From Palaemon carinicauda (Eukaryota > Arthropoda > Malacostraca > Decapoda > Palaemonidae): a DNA stretch of 64,000 nucleotides. The stretch is from the NCBI RefSeq assembly GCF_036898095.1, contig NC_090725.1, positions 324,112,605 through 324,176,604 on the forward strand. Reading direction: 5' to 3'. Position 1 is the first letter of the stretch; each line of letters begins with the position of its first letter. This document shows, piece by piece, positions 62,001 through 64,000 of the stretch. The notes beneath the pieces are model-generated. The model did not search any database and was not told where the DNA came from. It saw only the letters and a list, made by a program, of their open reading frames with translations. The translations under genes were made by a program, and so were the position numbers.

Positions 62001-64000
62001 GACCAAAGGAACTAACAAGTATGAGTGGGGTTCGAACCCCAGTCGGCAATCAAAGGCAAGGACATTACCACCAGGCCACCACAATGCTTTAGCTCACAAG
62101 GATGGTGAGTTGCAGAGACCAAAGGAACTAACAAGTATGAGTGGGTTCGAACCCCAGTCTGGCAATCACAAGGCAAGGTCATTACCACCAGGCCACCACA
62201 ATGCTTTAGCTCACAAGGATGGTGAGGTTGCAGAGACAAAGGAACTAACAAGTATGAGTGGGTTCGAACCCCAGTCTGGCAATCACAAGGCAAGGACATT
62301 ACCACCAGGTACCACAATGCTTTAGCTCACAAGGATGGTGAGGTTGCAGAGACCAAAGGAACTAACAAGTATGAGTGGGTTCGAACCCCAGTCCGGCAAT
62401 CACAGGCAAGGACATTACCACCAGGCCACCACAATGCTTTAGCTCACAAGGATGGTGAGGTTGCAGAGACCAAAGGAATAACAAGTATGAGTGGTGTTCA
62501 ACCCCAGTCTGGCAATCACAAGGCAAGGACATTACCACCAGGCCACCACAATGCTTTAGCTCACAAGGATGGTGAGGTTGCAGAGACCAAAGGAACTAAC
62601 AAGTATGAGTGGGTTCAACCCCAGTCTGGCAATCACAAGGCAAGGACATTACCACCAGGCACCACAATGCTTTAGCTCACAAGGATGGTGAGGTTGCAGA
62701 GAAAAAGGAATTAACAAGTATGAGCTGGGTTCAACCCCAGTCTGGCAATCACAAGGCAAGGACATTACCACCAGGCACCACAATGCTTTAGTCACAAGGA
62801 TGGTGAGGTCGCAGAGACAAAGGAACTAACAGTATGAGTGGGTTCAAACCCCAGTCTGGCAATCACAAGGCAAGGACATTACCACCAGGCCACACAATGC
62901 TTTAGCTCACAAGGATGGTGAGGTTGCAGAGACCAAAGGAACTAACAAGTATGAGTGGGTTCAAACCCCAGTCTGGCAATCACAAGGCAAGGACATTACC
63001 ACCAGGCACCACAATGCTTTAGCTCACAAGGATGGTGAGGTTGCAGAGACAAAGGAAACTAACAGTATGAGCTGGGTTCAAACCCCAGTCTGGCAATCAC
63101 AAGGCAAGGACATTACCACCAGGCACCACAATGCTTTACTCACAAGGATGGTGAGGTTGCAGAGAACAAAGGAATTAACAAGTATGAGCTGGGTTCAAAC
63201 CCAGTCTGGCAATCACCAGGCAAGGACATTACCACCAGTACACCACAATGCTTTAACTCACAAGGATGGTGAGGTTGCAGAGAACAAAGGAATTAACAGT
63301 ATGAGCTGGGTTCAAACCCCAGTCTGGCAATCACAAGGCAAGGACATTACCACCAGGCCACAATGCTTTAACTCACAAGGATGGTGAGGTTGCAGAGACC
63401 AAAGGAACTAACAAGTATGAGTGGGTTCAAACCCCAGTCTGGCAATCACAAGGCAAGGACATTACCACCAGTACACCACAATGCTTTAGCTCACAAGGAT
63501 GGTGAGGTTGCAGAGAACAAAGGAACTAACAAGTATGAGCTGGGTTCAAACCCCAGTCTGGCAATCACAAGGCAAGGACATTACCACCAGTACCACCACA
63601 ATGCTTTAGCTCACAAGGATGGTGAGGTTGCAGAGACAAAGGAACTTAACAGTATGAGTGGGTTCAAACCCAGTCTGGCAATCACAAGGCAAGGACATTA
63701 CCACCAGGCCACCACAATGCTTTAACTCACAAGGATGGTGAGGTTGCAGAGACAAAGGAACTAACAAGTATGAGCTGGGTTCAACCCCAGTCGGCAATCA
63801 CCAAGGCAAGGACATTACCACCAGGCACCACAATGCTTTAGCTCAAAAGGATGGTGAGGTTGCAGAGACCAAAGGAACTAACAAATATGAGTGGGTTCAA
63901 ACCCCAGTCTGGCAATCACAAGGCAAGGACATTACCACCAGGCACCACAATGCTTTAGCTCACAAGGATGGTGAAGTCGCAGAGAAAAAGGAATAACAGT
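62000..64000 (-). repeat. Right part of the array drifting to another unit variant
   Basis: Units increasingly carry GAGCTGGGTTCAAACC, GTTCAAACC in place of GTTCGAACC, CTTTAACTCAC, and ACCACCAGTACACCAC. Near 63210 one unit has CAATCACCAGGCAAGG, a state otherwise seen mainly at the left edge. The array is cut by the window end at base 64000. Confidence 0.65.

Larger units (their letters stand above)
7994..64000 (-). repeat. 119-bp satellite array, tRNA/SINE-head derived, about 470 units
   Basis: The same 119-bp unit (118 bp in many late copies) repeats head to tail with no interruption to the end of the window, so the true array is longer. A representative unit starts at 40138. On the minus strand each unit reads: an A-box-like TGGCCTGGTGG, 31 bp, a B box GGTTCGAACCC, then about 66 bp containing GTTAGTTCC, CTCTGCAACCTCACCATCC and GTGAGCTAA before the next A box. 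A 7+5 bp acceptor and anticodon fold of a real tRNA is not formed, so it is a tRNA-derived sequence and not a tRNA gene. From memory it resembles the head of a SINE abundant in penaeid shrimp, cut off near GAGCTAA and joined to the next head. Strand is given as the sense of that head. Confidence 0.9.

Noticed and set aside
8535..64000. Hundreds of 60-240-codon open frames on both strands across the 119-bp array, with recurring peptides such as GNHKARTLPPGHHNALAHK
   Set aside because: 119 is not a multiple of 3, so each frame reads a different phase of the same DNA unit. Many frames begin at GTG, and longer ones (for example 50867-51577) exist only where one-base deletions shift phase. They translate a non-coding satellite.
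7994..64000. True tRNA genes
   Set aside because: The A and B boxes are present, but the bases that should form the acceptor stem do not pair and no proper anticodon stem-loop is seen. It is a tRNA-derived repeat.
7994..64000. CRISPR array
   Set aside because: The whole 119-bp unit repeats; there are no unique spacers of constant length between short repeats, and the setting is eukaryotic.

Overview
The window looks like nuclear DNA of an arthropod, most likely a decapod crustacean. It has no bacterial-style gene density, several kilobases of long GA/CT/TA/GT microsatellites, fragments of non-LTR retrotransposons, and a 56-kb tandem array whose unit resembles the tRNA-like head of a SINE that I recall from penaeid shrimp DNA. 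The taxon rests on that recollection and on repeat style, not on a conserved host gene; none was found.

Layout. (1) About 1-3850 is one large imperfect inverted repeat centred on a (TA)n tract near 2275. Its left arm carries a ~1.17-kb insertion and its right arm a ~0.5-kb block of compound microsatellites. A third, directly oriented copy of the inner module lies at 3967-4260. (2) About 4340-5682 is the 5'-truncated 3' part of a CR1/L2-like LINE with an uninterrupted 406-codon frame covering most of the reverse transcriptase. (3) 5683-5880 is a 31-bp tandem repeat abutting the LINE end. (4) About 5945-6530, minus strand, is a decayed reverse transcriptase of a second non-LTR lineage. (5) 6531-7584 holds CT microsatellites and non-coding sequence. 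(6) 7585-7993 is a 42-bp tandem repeat. (7) From 7994 to the window end there are about 470 tandem copies of a 119-bp unit.

The 119-bp unit is the main point of interest. Read on the minus strand, it has a close match to a tRNA-type A box, then after 31 bp a perfect B box inside the palindrome GGGGTTCGAACCCC. The array therefore appears to be a satellite built from a SINE head, with several hundred potential RNA polymerase III promoters pointing the same way. From about 9 to 38 kb the units are diverged and organised in higher-order repeats, the clearest 7743 bp long (about 65 units). From about 38.4 kb the units are nearly uniform and differ mainly by one-base indels. Toward both array edges the units regain more SINE-like states.

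There is no operon or gene cooperation to describe. The only protein-coding signal comes from retrotransposon remnants. The hundreds of 60-240-codon open frames in the array are by-products of a 119-bp unit with few stop codons. Parts of the array look like variant-erased or unpolished consensus and should be treated with caution.
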